This document shows positions 1 through 7,221 of a DNA stretch of 12,484 nt, piece by piece. The notes below the pieces were generated by a model. The model was not told the DNA's origin. It ran no database searches and was given only the letters and a program-made list of their open reading frames with translations. Every line of letters begins with the position of its first letter. Within the stretch, counting starts at the first letter, position 1. Made by a program: the position numbers and the translations under genes. Origin of the DNA: an uncultured Bacilli bacterium (GTDB lineage Bacteria > Bacillota_I > Bacilli_A > RF39 > UBA660); the NCBI GenBank assembly GCA_910587775.1, contig CAJUNF010000037.1:1-12484 (forward strand). Reading direction: 5' to 3'.

Positions 1-10
1 AATTAATAGA

Positions 11-37
11 AAACCCATAGAAAAAATCTATGGGTTT
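11..37 (-). terminator. Hairpin terminator after secG
   Basis: A perfect 10-bp stem (AAACCCATAG / CTATGGGTTT) with a 7-base loop lies 54 bases downstream of the secG stop. Read on the minus strand the stem ends in GGGTTTT followed by CTATT, a short U-rich tail, so it most likely ends the DUF308-engB-secG transcript. The plus-strand tail is not U-rich. A second, smaller hairpin precedes it at 51-70. Confidence 0.65.
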
Positions 38-50
38 GTCTACACTCTGA

Positions 51-70
51 AAAGACTATAACTAGTCTTT
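51..70 (-). repeat. Small inverted repeat downstream of secG
   Basis: An 8-bp perfect stem (AAAGACTA / TAGTCTTT) with a 4-base loop sits between the secG stop and the stronger hairpin at 11-37. On the minus strand it is followed by TTTTC-like sequence only within the stem end, so alone it would be a weak terminator. With the next hairpin it forms a tandem stem-loop 3' end. Confidence 0.4.
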
Positions 71-91
71 CAAAATACTTAATTATTAGAA

Positions 92-319
92 TTAAATAAC
101 AAACAAAATAAACGATATTACAAAGAAAAGAAGGCCTAAAACTAATGTAAGACGACTAATAAACAACTCTAATCCTCTTTCTTTCATTTTGCCAAATAAC
201 GCTTCATTTCCACCTGTAATAATTTGACCAGCATCACTCGCTTTATTACTTTGTAGTAAAACTATAGCGACTAATAAAATAGATATAACAAGTAAACTTA
301 CTTCTAATATTTCAATCAT
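92..319 (-). CDS. secG: SecG, preprotein translocase subunit
   Basis: SecG is the small integral membrane partner of the SecYEG channel and assists SecA-driven export of unfolded preproteins. The 75-residue product has the expected length and layout: a hydrophobic helix at residues 5-22 ending in the family-typical LLQ, a polar loop rich in Gly, Ser and Lys (24-46), an Arg-Leu-Thr motif near residue 57, and a second helix to the C-terminus (about 57-75). The ATG is preceded by a full AAGGAGG at 330-336 with a 9-10 base spacer, which fixes the start. It follows engB by 35 bases in the same direction. In many Firmicutes rnr, smpB and ssrA lie downstream of secG, but here the sequence ends in hairpins, so that continuation is not visible. 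Identification is from length, topology and motif order. Confidence 0.93.
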   Translation of the reverse strand: MIEILEVSLLVISILLVAIVLLQSNKASDAGQIITGGNEALFGKMKERGLELFISRLTLVLGLLFFVISFILFVI

Positions 320-348
320 AATTAAGAAACCTCCTTAAAACAATACTA

Positions 349-377
349 ATATTATCATGAATTCAAACTATTTTCAA
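349..377 (-). promoter_or_regulatory. Possible internal promoter for secG
   Basis: On the minus strand TTGAAA (372-377) is followed after 17 bases by TAATAT (349-354, 4 of 6 matches), with GATAAT overlapping at a shorter spacing. It straddles the engB stop codon. Such A/T-rich matches arise easily by chance, so this is only a candidate; secG may simply be transcribed with engB. Confidence 0.3.
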
Positions 378-942
378 TAATATGATATATTTCATCTCTT
401 CCCTTTTTTGTAATAGATGAAAATGGAATAAACTTATCTTCTTCACTAAGCTTTAATGTATCTCGAATTAACTTATCTTGCTTTGCACGACCACTCATAT
501 TTACTTTATCATATTTAGTAGCTACTATTGTAGTTTTAACATTATAATACTTTAAAAAATTATACATCAAAATATCATCTTCCATTGGTTTATGACGATA
601 ATCTATTAACAAAAACACTTCAGAAAGATTACTACGACTTTTCAAATATTCCTCAATCATAAGTCCCATTTTACGTGTCTTATCTTTTGTAGTACTTGCA
701 TATCCATACCCAGGAACATCTACTAAATAAAAACGATTATTTACTAAATAGAAATTTAATGTTTGTGTTTTTCCTGGTTTACTACTAGTATGTGCATAAT
801 TTTTACGAGCTATTATTGTATTAATAAAGCTACTTTTACCAACATTACTTCTACCCACTAATAAAAATTCTGGTAACGTCTCTTCAGGATACTGACTTTG
901 ACGCACAGCAATCTTTTTTAATTCTACTGTATCAATATTCAT
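355..942 (-). CDS. engB: EngB/YsxC, ribosome-assembly GTPase
   Basis: This is an essential TRAFAC-class GTPase required for late assembly of the 50S ribosomal subunit. The 195-residue product carries all G motifs: G1 GRSNVGKSS (30-38), the SSKPGKTQT switch I/G2 stretch (53-61), G3 DVPGYG (75-80), G4 TKYD (142-145) and G5 SS (175-176). The length equals the Bacillus subtilis protein as I recall it. A GTG at 949-951 would add three residues, but it lies inside AGGTGA (948-953), which is the Shine-Dalgarno site for the ATG at 940-942, five bases away. The ATG start also aligns with the known N-terminus (a short beta strand, then QYPE). It sits between the DUF308 gene (32-base gap) and secG (35-base gap), probably one operon. 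The stop is TGA followed at once by TAA. Very confident. Confidence 0.95.
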   Translation of the reverse strand: MNIDTVELKKIAVRQSQYPEETLPEFLLVGRSNVGKSSFINTIIARKNYAHTSSKPGKTQTLNFYLVNNRFYLVDVPGYGYASTTKDKTRKMGLMIEEYLKSRSNLSEVFLLIDYRHKPMEDDILMYNFLKYYNVKTTIVATKYDKVNMSGRAKQDKLIRDTLKLSEEDKFIPFSSITKKGRDEIYHIIENSLNS

Positions 943-974
943 ATGATTCACCTGCTATCTAATTCTATGCATAA

Positions 975-1616
975 TTAATCAAAGAAAGATAAAACTTGAT
1001 CTATCTTCTTTTTCGCAAAAGATAAAGAAGAAATATTTAAAATTCCAAAAAGAATACTAAATACTCCTACAATTTCCCCAAAATATAAAGTTAAGAAAGG
1101 ATTTATAAACAATAAAATGGACATTAAAATAAACAATAGAATTTGCACACCAAAAACTAAAACTTGTTTATCACGACTCCGAATCAAAAAAAATCCATAC
1201 CACATACGCTCTATAGCAATAAAAAGAAAATGAAGACCTAAAAAAACTAGAATTTGCTGATATAAAAGAGAAGAAGTAAAAAGGACTACTGCACCTAAAA
1301 TAAAATTAGCAACAGCATAAAATAGTGAAGACTTTAAAAATGCACATTCCCTACGTTTCATAAAATAATAAAAGTGAAGAACAGAATAAAAAAGAAGAAT
1401 TAAGAAAAATAACACTTTTATAGTACCATTTGATAAAGAAAAATAAATTGTAGATAAAAGTCCTAATAAAATAAATAATACAGAGTGAACATTACAAAGA
1501 ATAGTAAAAGATTCTAAAACATCTACTGAATTTGCAAATATCCGCTTTGTACGATGATGAAAAAAAGGCTCCTTTGATTGTTTTATTTCTTCCTTATTTT
1601 CTATTTCTGAATACAT
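975..1616 (-). CDS. DUF308/HdeD-like six-helix membrane protein
   Basis: A 213-residue integral membrane protein of unknown function. A polar, charged N-terminus (1-38, probably cytosolic) precedes six hydrophobic segments near residues 40-61, 66-85, 97-117, 119-141, 151-171 and 177-198, with Arg/Lys-rich loops (MKRRE at 86-90, IRSRDK at 145-150) and a short KKK-containing tail. Six helices in repeated pairs with a loose G/L/I pattern recall DUF308 (HdeD family, named for an E. coli acid-resistance membrane protein), but I see no diagnostic residue, so the family call is tentative. The start is the ATG at 1614-1616, because TAAGGAGGAT (1621-1630) sits just upstream and a -10 box lies at 1641-1646. 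A longer frame reaching 1697 would begin upstream of that promoter. It is first in the probable operon with engB and secG. Confidence 0.7.
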   Translation of the reverse strand: MYSEIENKEEIKQSKEPFFHHRTKRIFANSVDVLESFTILCNVHSVLFILLGLLSTIYFSLSNGTIKVLFFLILLFYSVLHFYYFMKRRECAFLKSSLFYAVANFILGAVVLFTSSLLYQQILVFLGLHFLFIAIERMWYGFFLIRSRDKQVLVFGVQILLFILMSILLFINPFLTLYFGEIVGVFSILFGILNISSLSFAKKKIDQVLSFFD

Positions 1617-1640
1617 AAAGATCCTCCTTAAATTGCCACT

Positions 1641-1649
1641 ATTATACCA
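1641..1649 (-). promoter_or_regulatory. Extended -10 promoter for DUF308-engB-secG
   Basis: The minus strand reads TGGTATAAT, a perfect TATAAT with the TGn extension that lets sigma-A promoters work without a good -35; the hexamer 17 bases upstream is poor. Transcription would start near 1634, about 18 bases ahead of the ATG and just before the Shine-Dalgarno site, giving a very short leader. Confidence 0.65.
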
Positions 1650-1700
1650 CGAACCACATCCTTTGCCTAGTAAAAAGAAATGGGACAAAAGAACCACCTA

Positions 1701-1728
1701 TTGAAATTTTACATATTTGTGGTATAAT
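1701..1728 (+). promoter_or_regulatory. Promoter of the FemAB-like gene
   Basis: TTGAAA (1701-1706) and a perfect TATAAT (1723-1728) are separated by 16 bases, and TGG precedes the -10, so both elements and the TGn extension are present. Expected transcription start is near 1735, leaving a roughly 20-base leader before the ATG at 1756. It is back to back with the promoter at 1641-1649. Confidence 0.75.
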
Positions 1729-1755
1729 ATGGTCTCAAAAAAGAGGGGGATAATA

Positions 1756-3018
1756 ATGAAATTAAAAGAACTAACAATTTCAGAGTTTGAAGAATTTGTG
1801 TTAAAAAGTCCGTTAGGTAATCATTATCAAACTTCAGATTATGGTATCTTAATGAGTGAAGCTGGTTTCGACTATGATTTAATTGGATTAGTAAATGAAT
1901 ATGGTGAAATATTAGCAGCATCCTTAATTCTATTAAAAAAAATAGGAATTAAATCTAAATATGGATATGCTCCAAAAGGATTTATCTTAGATTACTTTAA
2001 TCAAACATTATTAAAAGAATTTACTGATCAACTAAAAGAATACTATATAAAGAAAAATGTAATCTTTATTAAATTAAACCCTGAAATTGCTATTGCAGAA
2101 ATTGATTTAAAGTCAAAAGCAAAAACATATAATTGGAATGGACAAATAAGAGATTTCTTGGAAGACAATAACTATTTAAAATTAAAAGATAATTTATATT
2201 TTGAATCATGCTTACCAAGGTTCAATGGTATTATAAGTTTAAAAGATTTATCTATAAATAACTTCGAAAAAAATACCAGAAACAAAATTAAAAGAGCCAT
2301 TACAAAAGGCCTTGAAATAGAAACTGCTGAACGTAGTGGAATCGATATTTTATATAACTTTATCAAATATAAAAAAAATAAAGATGAATTCTATTATAAA
2401 GATTACTATAATATATTTCACAAAAAAAATAGAATAGACTTATTCTTAGTAAGCATTAATACCAAAGAATATTTATTAAATGCAAAAGAAATGTATGAAA
2501 AAGAATTAGAATATAACACAATACTTAACAAAAATTTAATCAACAGCAACACTCAAAAAAATATTAATTTAAAAATGAATTCTGATCGAAAATTGCTTTC
2601 ATACAAAAATGATGTATTAGAAGCAACAGAAAGAAATAGTAAAAATGAAAAAATCTACATTGCTGGTGCACTAGTAGTAAAATATAAAAATAGAGTTCAA
2701 ATATTAATAAGTGGTTATGACAGAAAATTTAAAAGATTTAATCCAAACTATTTTTTACATTATAAAATCATGGAACACTATAAAGAAAATTATACTTACT
2801 TTGATTTAAATGGTATGACTGGAGATTTTACAAAAGAAAATCCATATTACGGATTAAATGAATTTAAATTAGGTTTTAAACCAAAAGTTTACGAATTCAT
2901 TGGAGAATACGATTTAATCATTAATCAAAAAAAATATCATAATTTATTAGTTAATGGAACACTTGCTAAATTATTTAATAAAGAAAATGATAAAAATGCA
3001 AAAGAAAACGCAAACTAA
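1756..3018 (+). CDS. FemAB/FemX-like peptidoglycan bridge aminoacyltransferase
   Basis: These enzymes use aminoacyl-tRNA to add amino acids to the lysine side chain of lipid II or nascent peptidoglycan, building the interpeptide bridge at the inner face of the membrane. The 420-residue product has the family length. Two GNAT-like halves are visible: residues 1-160 and 165-390, the second interrupted by a charged helical arm (about 236-297), typical of tRNA-dependent Fem proteins. The C-terminal signature is clear: YFDLNGMTGDF (348-358), then YGLNEFKLGF (365-374) and EFIGEYDLII (380-389). It matches the family pattern of an aromatic-D-x-x-G-x-x-G block, then GL-x-x-FK-x-GF, then GE-aromatic-D. 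A start at 1717 would precede the transcription start, while the ATG at 1756 follows a GAGGGGG ribosome site (1743-1749). It is the only plus-strand gene here and very rich in Lys and Asn. Which amino acid it adds cannot be told. Confidence 0.88.
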   Translation: MKLKELTISEFEEFVLKSPLGNHYQTSDYGILMSEAGFDYDLIGLVNEYGEILAASLILLKKIGIKSKYGYAPKGFILDYFNQTLLKEFTDQLKEYYIKKNVIFIKLNPEIAIAEIDLKSKAKTYNWNGQIRDFLEDNNYLKLKDNLYFESCLPRFNGIISLKDLSINNFEKNTRNKIKRAITKGLEIETAERSGIDILYNFIKYKKNKDEFYYKDYYNIFHKKNRIDLFLVSINTKEYLLNAKEMYEKELEYNTILNKNLINSNTQKNINLKMNSDRKLLSYKNDVLEATERNSKNEKIYIAGALVVKYKNRVQILISGYDRKFKRFNPNYFLHYKIMEHYKENYTYFDLNGMTGDFTKENPYYGLNEFKLGFKPKVYEFIGEYDLIINQKKYHNLLVNGTLAKLFNKENDKNAKENAN

Positions 3019-3035
3019 ATTTGCGTCCTTTTTTT
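3008..3035 (+). terminator. Bidirectional terminator between convergent genes
   Basis: A 7-bp stem (ACGCAAA 3008-3014, TTTGCGT 3020-3026) with a 5-base loop is followed by CC and seven T's, a good plus-strand terminator. On the minus strand the same stem is followed by TTTCTTTTGC, so it can also end the arylsulfotransferase-like transcript. The stem begins inside the FemAB-like coding sequence, its loop contains that gene's TAA stop, and its T tract overlaps the stop codon of the converging gene. Confidence 0.8.
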
Positions 3036-4938
3036 ACGAAAAACTTAATACTTTATCCGTATCATAAAATTGATCATTTATTTTTAAATAAACTGCATAA
3101 TTTCCATCTAATTTTAAATTAATTTTAGAAGATACCGCTTCATTTGCTTTTTTATAATGGAAAATATAACTATTTTCTTCTTCTGATACAAAATAAATAT
3201 CAACAGTTTCTGAATTATCAAACATAACATTTAAAGAAACAGAATTTTTTGTAAGTTCAAATTCAAATGGATTCGAAATTGCTTCATTTAAATCACTAAA
3301 AATATTTCTAGTACGTACTGTTTCTAATATAGTAGATGGATTATTATCAACTAACTTATAGTCAATAAGTTTATAATGACTTGTCTTATCTTCATACAAA
3401 GAATGTTTATAAGCTCTATACACACCTTCTTCAATTGTTGCATTAAACAATACTTTATCATTTTGATCTAATTCTACTACTCTTGCATAAGTATTTCCTA
3501 AATAATCATAAATAGTAGTTCCTGGTGTATAAGCAGTTGGTTTATAAGTCCATCCAAAATTAATTAATTTAGATTGATCTGGATTATAAATAAAACTTCC
3601 AAGAGCATAATTAAAATATTTACCATCTCCAGCATAATCCCAGACAGTTTTAATATTCTTACCATCTATTTGATATAATGTTGCACTAGAATAATTTTGA
3701 GAAAAATGAATTAACTCAGCATTCGTAGTATCTAACATATCAAAATCATTATTAAATACGCTCAAATATCCCTCTTCTGTTAAATAAGCTGTATGTTGTC
3801 CATTTGGAATACGAGAATTATCTGTAATATTTAACAAAAATGGTTGGAATTTTTCAGAATAAAGCTCTTTTTTAGCAAAAATCCAATTCAATTTTTTTGT
3901 TTTATAATCTAAAGAAATGATACTATTAATTCCACGAAGAGATAAAATCATTTCTCCACTTTCTTCATTATAATAAATCGAATTATTAATCATATTAACA
4001 CCAGATAAAGAATCTGCAAATTCCTTATCAATACTAGCAAAAATATCATAAACATCAAAAGAATCAACTATTTTACCAGTATTTTGATCAATTTGATAAA
4101 CAAAAGAAGCACTATAAGGAGCATTAGTTGACACACTTCCACCAGCAACAATAATATTTCCATTCGATAATTCTATGACCTCATGATGATAACCATTTTC
4201 TAAAGAATAATCCTTATAAATTTTACCAAGTAAATCTACTTCAATAAATCCATCATAAGTATACTGTATTCCACTTACATTACCATTACTAAGAAGCATA
4301 TGTCCATTTTTTAAAAACTCCATATCCATAGTATAATTCTCAGTTAAATACCATATTATTCTTCCATTTCCATCATATGCCCCAGCACTAGTACCCATTG
4401 GAGCTGCAAGAAAATAAATACTTTTATCAATTGTTGCATCTGGATTTGCAACTTCAGTTACCAAATTATTTTTGGAAACATTTTTCACATCAATTTTAAG
4501 TTCTTTTTCATTATTTCCTTGTTTTAAAACTACAGTATTTTCTACTCCAGCCAAAAGTCCATAAATTGGTATAGCATGATTTGTAGTAGATTCCATTGTT
4601 GTAACTTTAACACCATTTATAAAAACCTCAGTTTCACTAGTAGTAGAAGTTTTAAAAATAATTAACGCTGTTAGTGGAGATATTTCATAAGGATTTACTA
4701 ACACACAAGGATTATCAAAAGTATAGGAAGTATTATTCATAGCTTCTAATATTTTTTTATCACTATCTGCTTGTTTTGAAACAATATCACCACTCGCAGC
4801 AATACCAGTTTTATCTTGAAAATATGTCGAAACTTGCTTCATCTCTTCTTTTTTCTGATGACTTGAAATTACCATGATCCCAAGTAAAGATAAAACCAAA
4901 ACACCAATTACTACTATAAAAACAATTTTCTTATTCAT
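3034..4938 (-). CDS. Membrane-anchored arylsulfotransferase (ASST)-like protein
   Basis: The family transfers sulfate between phenolic compounds without PAPS, via a sulfated histidine on a beta-propeller. This 634-residue protein has an N-terminal anchor (4-25) with no lipobox cysteine, so the rest lies outside the membrane. A beta-rich region (about 70-155) resembles the ASST N-terminal domain. Propeller repeats follow: YDGNGRIIWYL (188-198), YHHEVIELSNGNIIVAGG (250-267), SLRGINSIISLDYKTKKLNWI (about 333-353) and GQHTAY (380-385). H252, R335 and H382 fit three of the four active-site residues known in E. coli ASST; the second histidine site appears to be Ile317. Activity is therefore uncertain. 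The start is ATG 4936-4938, five bases after AGGTGA (4944-4949); a GTG at 4945-4947 lies inside that site. The upstream gene's TAG stop overlaps it, indicating translational coupling to the prepilin-like gene. Confidence 0.75.
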   Translation of the reverse strand: MNKKIVFIVVIGVLVLSLLGIMVISSHQKKEEMKQVSTYFQDKTGIAASGDIVSKQADSDKKILEAMNNTSYTFDNPCVLVNPYEISPLTALIIFKTSTTSETEVFINGVKVTTMESTTNHAIPIYGLLAGVENTVVLKQGNNEKELKIDVKNVSKNNLVTEVANPDATIDKSIYFLAAPMGTSAGAYDGNGRIIWYLTENYTMDMEFLKNGHMLLSNGNVSGIQYTYDGFIEVDLLGKIYKDYSLENGYHHEVIELSNGNIIVAGGSVSTNAPYSASFVYQIDQNTGKIVDSFDVYDIFASIDKEFADSLSGVNMINNSIYYNEESGEMILSLRGINSIISLDYKTKKLNWIFAKKELYSEKFQPFLLNITDNSRIPNGQHTAYLTEEGYLSVFNNDFDMLDTTNAELIHFSQNYSSATLYQIDGKNIKTVWDYAGDGKYFNYALGSFIYNPDQSKLINFGWTYKPTAYTPGTTIYDYLGNTYARVVELDQNDKVLFNATIEEGVYRAYKHSLYEDKTSHYKLIDYKLVDNNPSTILETVRTRNIFSDLNEAISNPFEFELTKNSVSLNVMFDNSETVDIYFVSEEENSYIFHYKKANEAVSSKINLKLDGNYAVYLKINDQFYDTDKVLSFS

Positions 4939-4943
4939 CATTA

Positions 4944-4949
4944 TCACCT
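4944..4949 (-). promoter_or_regulatory. Shine-Dalgarno site deciding the ASST-like start
   Basis: AGGTGA overlaps the prepilin-like gene's TAG stop (4948-4950) and stands five bases before the ATG at 4936-4938. The same AGGTGA with the same five-base spacing precedes engB (948-953, ATG at 940-942). The GTG within the motif is therefore read as ribosome-binding sequence, not a start. Confidence 0.7.
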
Positions 4950-7188
4950 ATTCAACCACATATGGATCTTCCAAAGTTCCATTTCCACCAATAAACACAA
5001 TTGTATTTTTAAATGGAACAGTCATAGAAGCATTTACATTTATATTATGATGCGCACCTGTAACAGCACTTTGACTTCTCAAATATCCATTTAATGCAAA
5101 AATTCCTGTAATATTATCAACATCATTATTACATTCATAATGATCACTACTTAAACAAACTGTATAAACTGTTGATAAAAGTGTACCTATATCTTTCATA
5201 TAAGGTTTATTATAAATATTTTTATATTCTCCTAAATCAAGTAAACCAAATCTTGCTTGCAATGTCTTCTTACTAATATAATTTCCATAAGGTAAACTTG
5301 TCGCAACACCAAAAGTATAATTTTCCAAATTTAAATACTTCGAAGGATTTGGTAAACGATCATAATATGTCTTTAATGAATTATCTCTTCCTTCACTATA
5401 GATTCCAGACCAAGATGTATTATAAACATTTTCTTCAATACAAGTTCCTTGATCACAACAGAAATCATTAATAATAGAAGTACGCATATTATTACTTACA
5501 TTAACCCCAAACATCGAACTTCCAGATAAACGATAAAGTGCAAAAATATTTCCACCATATTTAACATAAATTCCATTATCACAATATCCATTTGTTACAT
5601 GACATTGATTAATAGCATCACTCATCGTAATTGTTGTAACAAATTCAATAACTTTCTCAGACAAAACTCCAGCTTGATTTACTGCAACTAACTTCACATA
5701 ATATAATGTATTAGCTTTTAACTTTTCTAGTAAATAACTTCCACTAGTTTCACTAGTAACTATTTCTTTTACCATAGTAAAGTTTTGATTGTCTGTACTT
5801 GTAAAAATTTGATAACGATCAATACCACTTTCTAAGTCTACTACATTCCATCGTAAATTATAATTAGTTTGATCAAACTTACTAATATCTGCTCCACTAT
5901 TATCAAATAAATAAGGCGTAGAGCATTTTACTTCACTTTCATTACCTGCTTGATCTACTCCAATAATACATAATTTTTGAGCCTCTTTATTTGGTTGTTC
6001 AAAAGACACAATTCCATAACCTTGAGCATCAACCTTACGCATTTGCTCAGGTGTACAATTAGAAGTACCAAAACAATATTTAACAGCACTTGCACCACTT
6101 AACTCATCCATTACTTGAATACGTAATGTAAGTTCTCGATAATATTTACTTCCTTTTAAAGAAGATACAATTTCAAAATTTCCAAGAGTTGGAGGTACAC
6201 TATCTGTTTTAAATACTTCAAATTCTACTGCATCACTTACATTTCCTACATTATCAATAACACAAACATGATACTTTCCTTGTGATAATTGTAATTCAAA
6301 ATTCGTTGAACTAACTTTAGTATAATCACTTTGTACCATACTACAAGATTTACTAGAATCTGTATAATAATAACCATAAACTCCAGATCCATCATAATCA
6401 GAAGAAATAAGTCGAACTGTCTTAGAATCTTTCTGCCACTCATCAAAATGATTTATGGATACATCATCTTTATATATTGTTGGATTTTGATGATCAATTT
6501 TTACTTGACTATATGCCTTATACACATAAGTTCTTCCTTCATAATTAATTGTCATAGTTACTTCATAACGAATATTCATAAATTGTGAAGCACGTACAAG
6601 ATAACTATTTTTATCATTAAAATTATTTTGAATCGCTACATTTTCTCGATGATTATTTCCATTCCATTCAATATTAACAACTGAATTATGATACCTATCA
6701 TAATCTTCTTGCGTTAAAAACTCTACTTCTAAAGTTACATCATTTCTTGTCCATGCATCTTCAACAATTTCTGTTCCATTAGAATCTTTTTGAACAATTT
6801 TAATAATACTTGTTTGTTCCTCTAACTCTTTATAATCACAGAAAATTTCATCTGTAAAAGAAGCAACACGATGATTATCTATAATATCGATACGAATCGT
6901 ATCACAAAGCATAGATTCATTATTAATTGGATTTCGATAATCTCCTTCTTCATTATCTGCTTCAACATATCCCTCTTCAATTAAATGAGCTATATTGGTA
7001 GCATTTCTTTCTGTATCTTCACTCCATTCTTCTGCTTTTGTTAAAACATAAGAACGCTTATTTTCGTAATTACTCTTTTTAATATTATTTGAAATGATAA
7101 AAAAAGTTGGTATTGCTATTGCAAATAATATCGCAAGTACTGCAATAGAGGCTAACACTTCAATTAAAGTAAAACCCTTTTTATTCAT
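4948..7188 (-). CDS. Large type IV prepilin-like surface protein with Ig/FN3 domains
   Basis: The N-terminus is a class III prepilin signal: MNKKG, then FTLIEV with the invariant Glu at mature position 5 (E10) and a hydrophobic helix to about residue 33. Prepilin peptidase should cut after G5 and methylate F6. At 746 residues it is far longer than a normal pilin (about 150). After a helical region (35-120) come Ig-like beta modules at about 125-232, 233-328 and 330-425, two with a D-x-x-GN motif (312-316, 412-416), then an FN3-like module (about 435-520). A cysteine-rich C-terminal domain (525-746) ends in GGNGTLEDPY. There are 15 cysteines, suggesting extracellular disulfides. The ATG has an imperfect AGGCGG site (7194-7199). 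Downstream it is coupled to the ASST-like gene. It is likely a minor pilin or adhesin displayed by a pseudopilus; no assembly ATPase or peptidase gene is in the window. Confidence 0.82.
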   Translation of the reverse strand: MNKKGFTLIEVLASIAVLAILFAIAIPTFFIISNNIKKSNYENKRSYVLTKAEEWSEDTERNATNIAHLIEEGYVEADNEEGDYRNPINNESMLCDTIRIDIIDNHRVASFTDEIFCDYKELEEQTSIIKIVQKDSNGTEIVEDAWTRNDVTLEVEFLTQEDYDRYHNSVVNIEWNGNNHRENVAIQNNFNDKNSYLVRASQFMNIRYEVTMTINYEGRTYVYKAYSQVKIDHQNPTIYKDDVSINHFDEWQKDSKTVRLISSDYDGSGVYGYYYTDSSKSCSMVQSDYTKVSSTNFELQLSQGKYHVCVIDNVGNVSDAVEFEVFKTDSVPPTLGNFEIVSSLKGSKYYRELTLRIQVMDELSGASAVKYCFGTSNCTPEQMRKVDAQGYGIVSFEQPNKEAQKLCIIGVDQAGNESEVKCSTPYLFDNSGADISKFDQTNYNLRWNVVDLESGIDRYQIFTSTDNQNFTMVKEIVTSETSGSYLLEKLKANTLYYVKLVAVNQAGVLSEKVIEFVTTITMSDAINQCHVTNGYCDNGIYVKYGGNIFALYRLSGSSMFGVNVSNNMRTSIINDFCCDQGTCIEENVYNTSWSGIYSEGRDNSLKTYYDRLPNPSKYLNLENYTFGVATSLPYGNYISKKTLQARFGLLDLGEYKNIYNKPYMKDIGTLLSTVYTVCLSSDHYECNNDVDNITGIFALNGYLRSQSAVTGAHHNINVNASMTVPFKNTIVFIGGNGTLEDPYVVE

Positions 7189-7202
7189 AAAAACCGCCTA
7201 CC

Positions 7203-7221
7203 TTACTATTAATAATAGTAA
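7203..7221. promoter_or_regulatory. Perfect 9-1-9 palindrome, probable operator
   Basis: TTACTATTA-A-TAATAGTAA is a 19-base perfect inverted repeat with a single central base, too tight to form an RNA hairpin of use and better read as a site for a dimeric DNA-binding protein. It covers the predicted -10 and start region of the prepilin-like gene. A further TAGTAA hexamer lies at 7230-7235, 14 bases from the copy at 7216-7221. Confidence 0.6.

Noticed and set aside
1617..1697. 27-residue N-terminal extension of the DUF308-like protein
   Set aside because: It would include the ribosome site and the -10 box at 1641-1646, lying upstream of the predicted transcription start.
1717..1755. 13-residue N-terminal extension of the FemAB-like protein
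   Set aside because: The ATG at 1717 lies upstream of the -10 box at 1723-1728; the ATG at 1756 has the ribosome site.
6331..6588. Plus-strand open frame opposite the prepilin-like gene, and similar short frames at 1709-1921, 2172-2366, 6246-6446, 7431-7631, 8712-8930 and 11270-11455
   Set aside because: All lie opposite or in another frame of well-supported genes (1709-1921 runs antisense into the FemAB-like gene). They show no family motifs, ribosome sites or neighbours to support them.
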